Source: Treponema sp.
Lineage (GTDB): Bacteria > Spirochaetota > Spirochaetia > Treponematales > Breznakiellaceae
Direction of reading: 5' to 3'
Assembly: GCA_031281855.1 (NCBI GenBank)
Contig: JAITEW010000093.1
Location: 1-6,199 of the forward strand
Length of the DNA: 6,199 nt
The notes under the pieces were generated by a model. That model was given only the letters and a program-made list of their open reading frames with translations, had not been told where the DNA came from and searched no databases. Of this stretch, positions 5,988-6,199 are shown piece by piece (position 1 is the first letter of the stretch; each line of letters opens with the position of its first letter). Both the position numbers and the translations under genes were made by a program.

Positions 5988-6199
5988 TCATTTCCCGACA
6001 CAGAAACGGCTGAACATGGCGTTCAGAATATCCGCTGTTGAGACTTCTCCGGTAATCTCCCCAAGGCTTTCCGCCGCTGTCCGTAACAGGGGGGCTATGA
6101 CATCCAGGGGTTCCCCTTTGTCCGCCAGATCCAGGGCTTCTTTTACATCAGCCAGCGCGGCGTCGATGAGTTCCTTCTGCCTCAAGGTTCCGGGACCCG
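5988..6199 (-). CDS. mnmE: MnmE tRNA-modification GTPase, C-terminal end (partial)
   Basis: Only the last 69 or so codons are inside the window; the gene continues past position 6199. The visible part is the end of the helical domain, and finishes with LGEITGEVSTADILNAMF and then SRFCVGK. The ending FC[IV]GK is the signature of MnmE (TrmE), whose terminal cysteine is invariant in the family. MnmE is a GTPase that works with MnmG to place the carboxymethylaminomethyl (or related) group on U34 of certain tRNAs, using tetrahydrofolate binding at its N-terminal domain. The apparent start at 6185 is a TTG codon inside the gene, not a true start. The 90-base gap to the dehydrogenase holds that gene's promoter candidate and shows no clear terminator. 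Confidence 0.93.
   Translation of the reverse strand, partial: GPGTLRQKELIDAALADVKEALDLADKGEPLDVIAPLLRTAAESLGEITGEVSTADILNAMFSRFCVGK

Noticed and set aside
1..6199. CRISPR arrays, tRNA or rRNA genes, insertion sequences and toxin-antitoxin pairs
   Set aside because: I read both strands for spaced direct repeats, tRNA-like cloverleaf arms, transposase motifs and paired small genes, and found none.

Overview
The window looks like chromosomal DNA from a spirochaete, most probably a termite-gut Treponema relative (Breznakiellaceae type). The reasons are the moderately GC-rich sequence, the truncated leftmost ORF, which resembles from memory an uncharacterised family common in those genomes, and the general look of the acyl-CoA ligase. 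This placement is inference from recognition, not from a search. The window holds six supported protein-coding genes or partial genes plus one truncated remnant-like ORF. I see no RNA genes, insertion sequences or CRISPR.

Left part, plus strand: a 73-residue ORF (5-226) looks like the N-terminal third of a longer family. It is followed by a gene-free stretch (227-509) with a long multi-tier hairpin (288-351) that resembles a terminator. Next is a free-standing DUF4062 protein (510-1535) with a TIR/deoxyribosyltransferase-like N-terminal domain, a short coiled coil and a probable winged helix at the C-terminus. This is the most interesting gene here. A long-chain fatty-acid-CoA ligase-type enzyme (1612-3345) follows. 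It has promoter-like boxes directly against its start codon and no Shine-Dalgarno sequence.

Right part, minus strand: a compact three-gene unit reads leftwards. It comprises a zinc-dependent alcohol/polyol dehydrogenase (5897 to 4863), a HAD-family phosphatase (4866 to 4060) joined to it by an ATGA stop/start overlap, and an RluA-type RNA pseudouridine synthase (4045 to 3317). The synthase gene runs 29 bp into the 3' end of the convergent acyl-CoA ligase gene. Farther upstream on the same strand is the C-terminal end of MnmE (tRNA U34 modification GTPase), cut by the window edge.

The genes do not form one obvious pathway. The dehydrogenase and phosphatase could both serve sugar or polyol metabolism. 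The pseudouridine synthase and MnmE are RNA-modification housekeeping genes. The ligase activates fatty acids. The DUF4062 gene may be a sensor or defence-type protein, but nothing adjacent supplies an obvious partner. Two regulatory points recur: two genes appear to start transcription at or next to their AUG (leaderless candidates), and the ligase/pseudouridine synthase pair converges with no intergenic space, with a 10-bp perfect inverted repeat buried in coding sequence just beyond the ligase stop.
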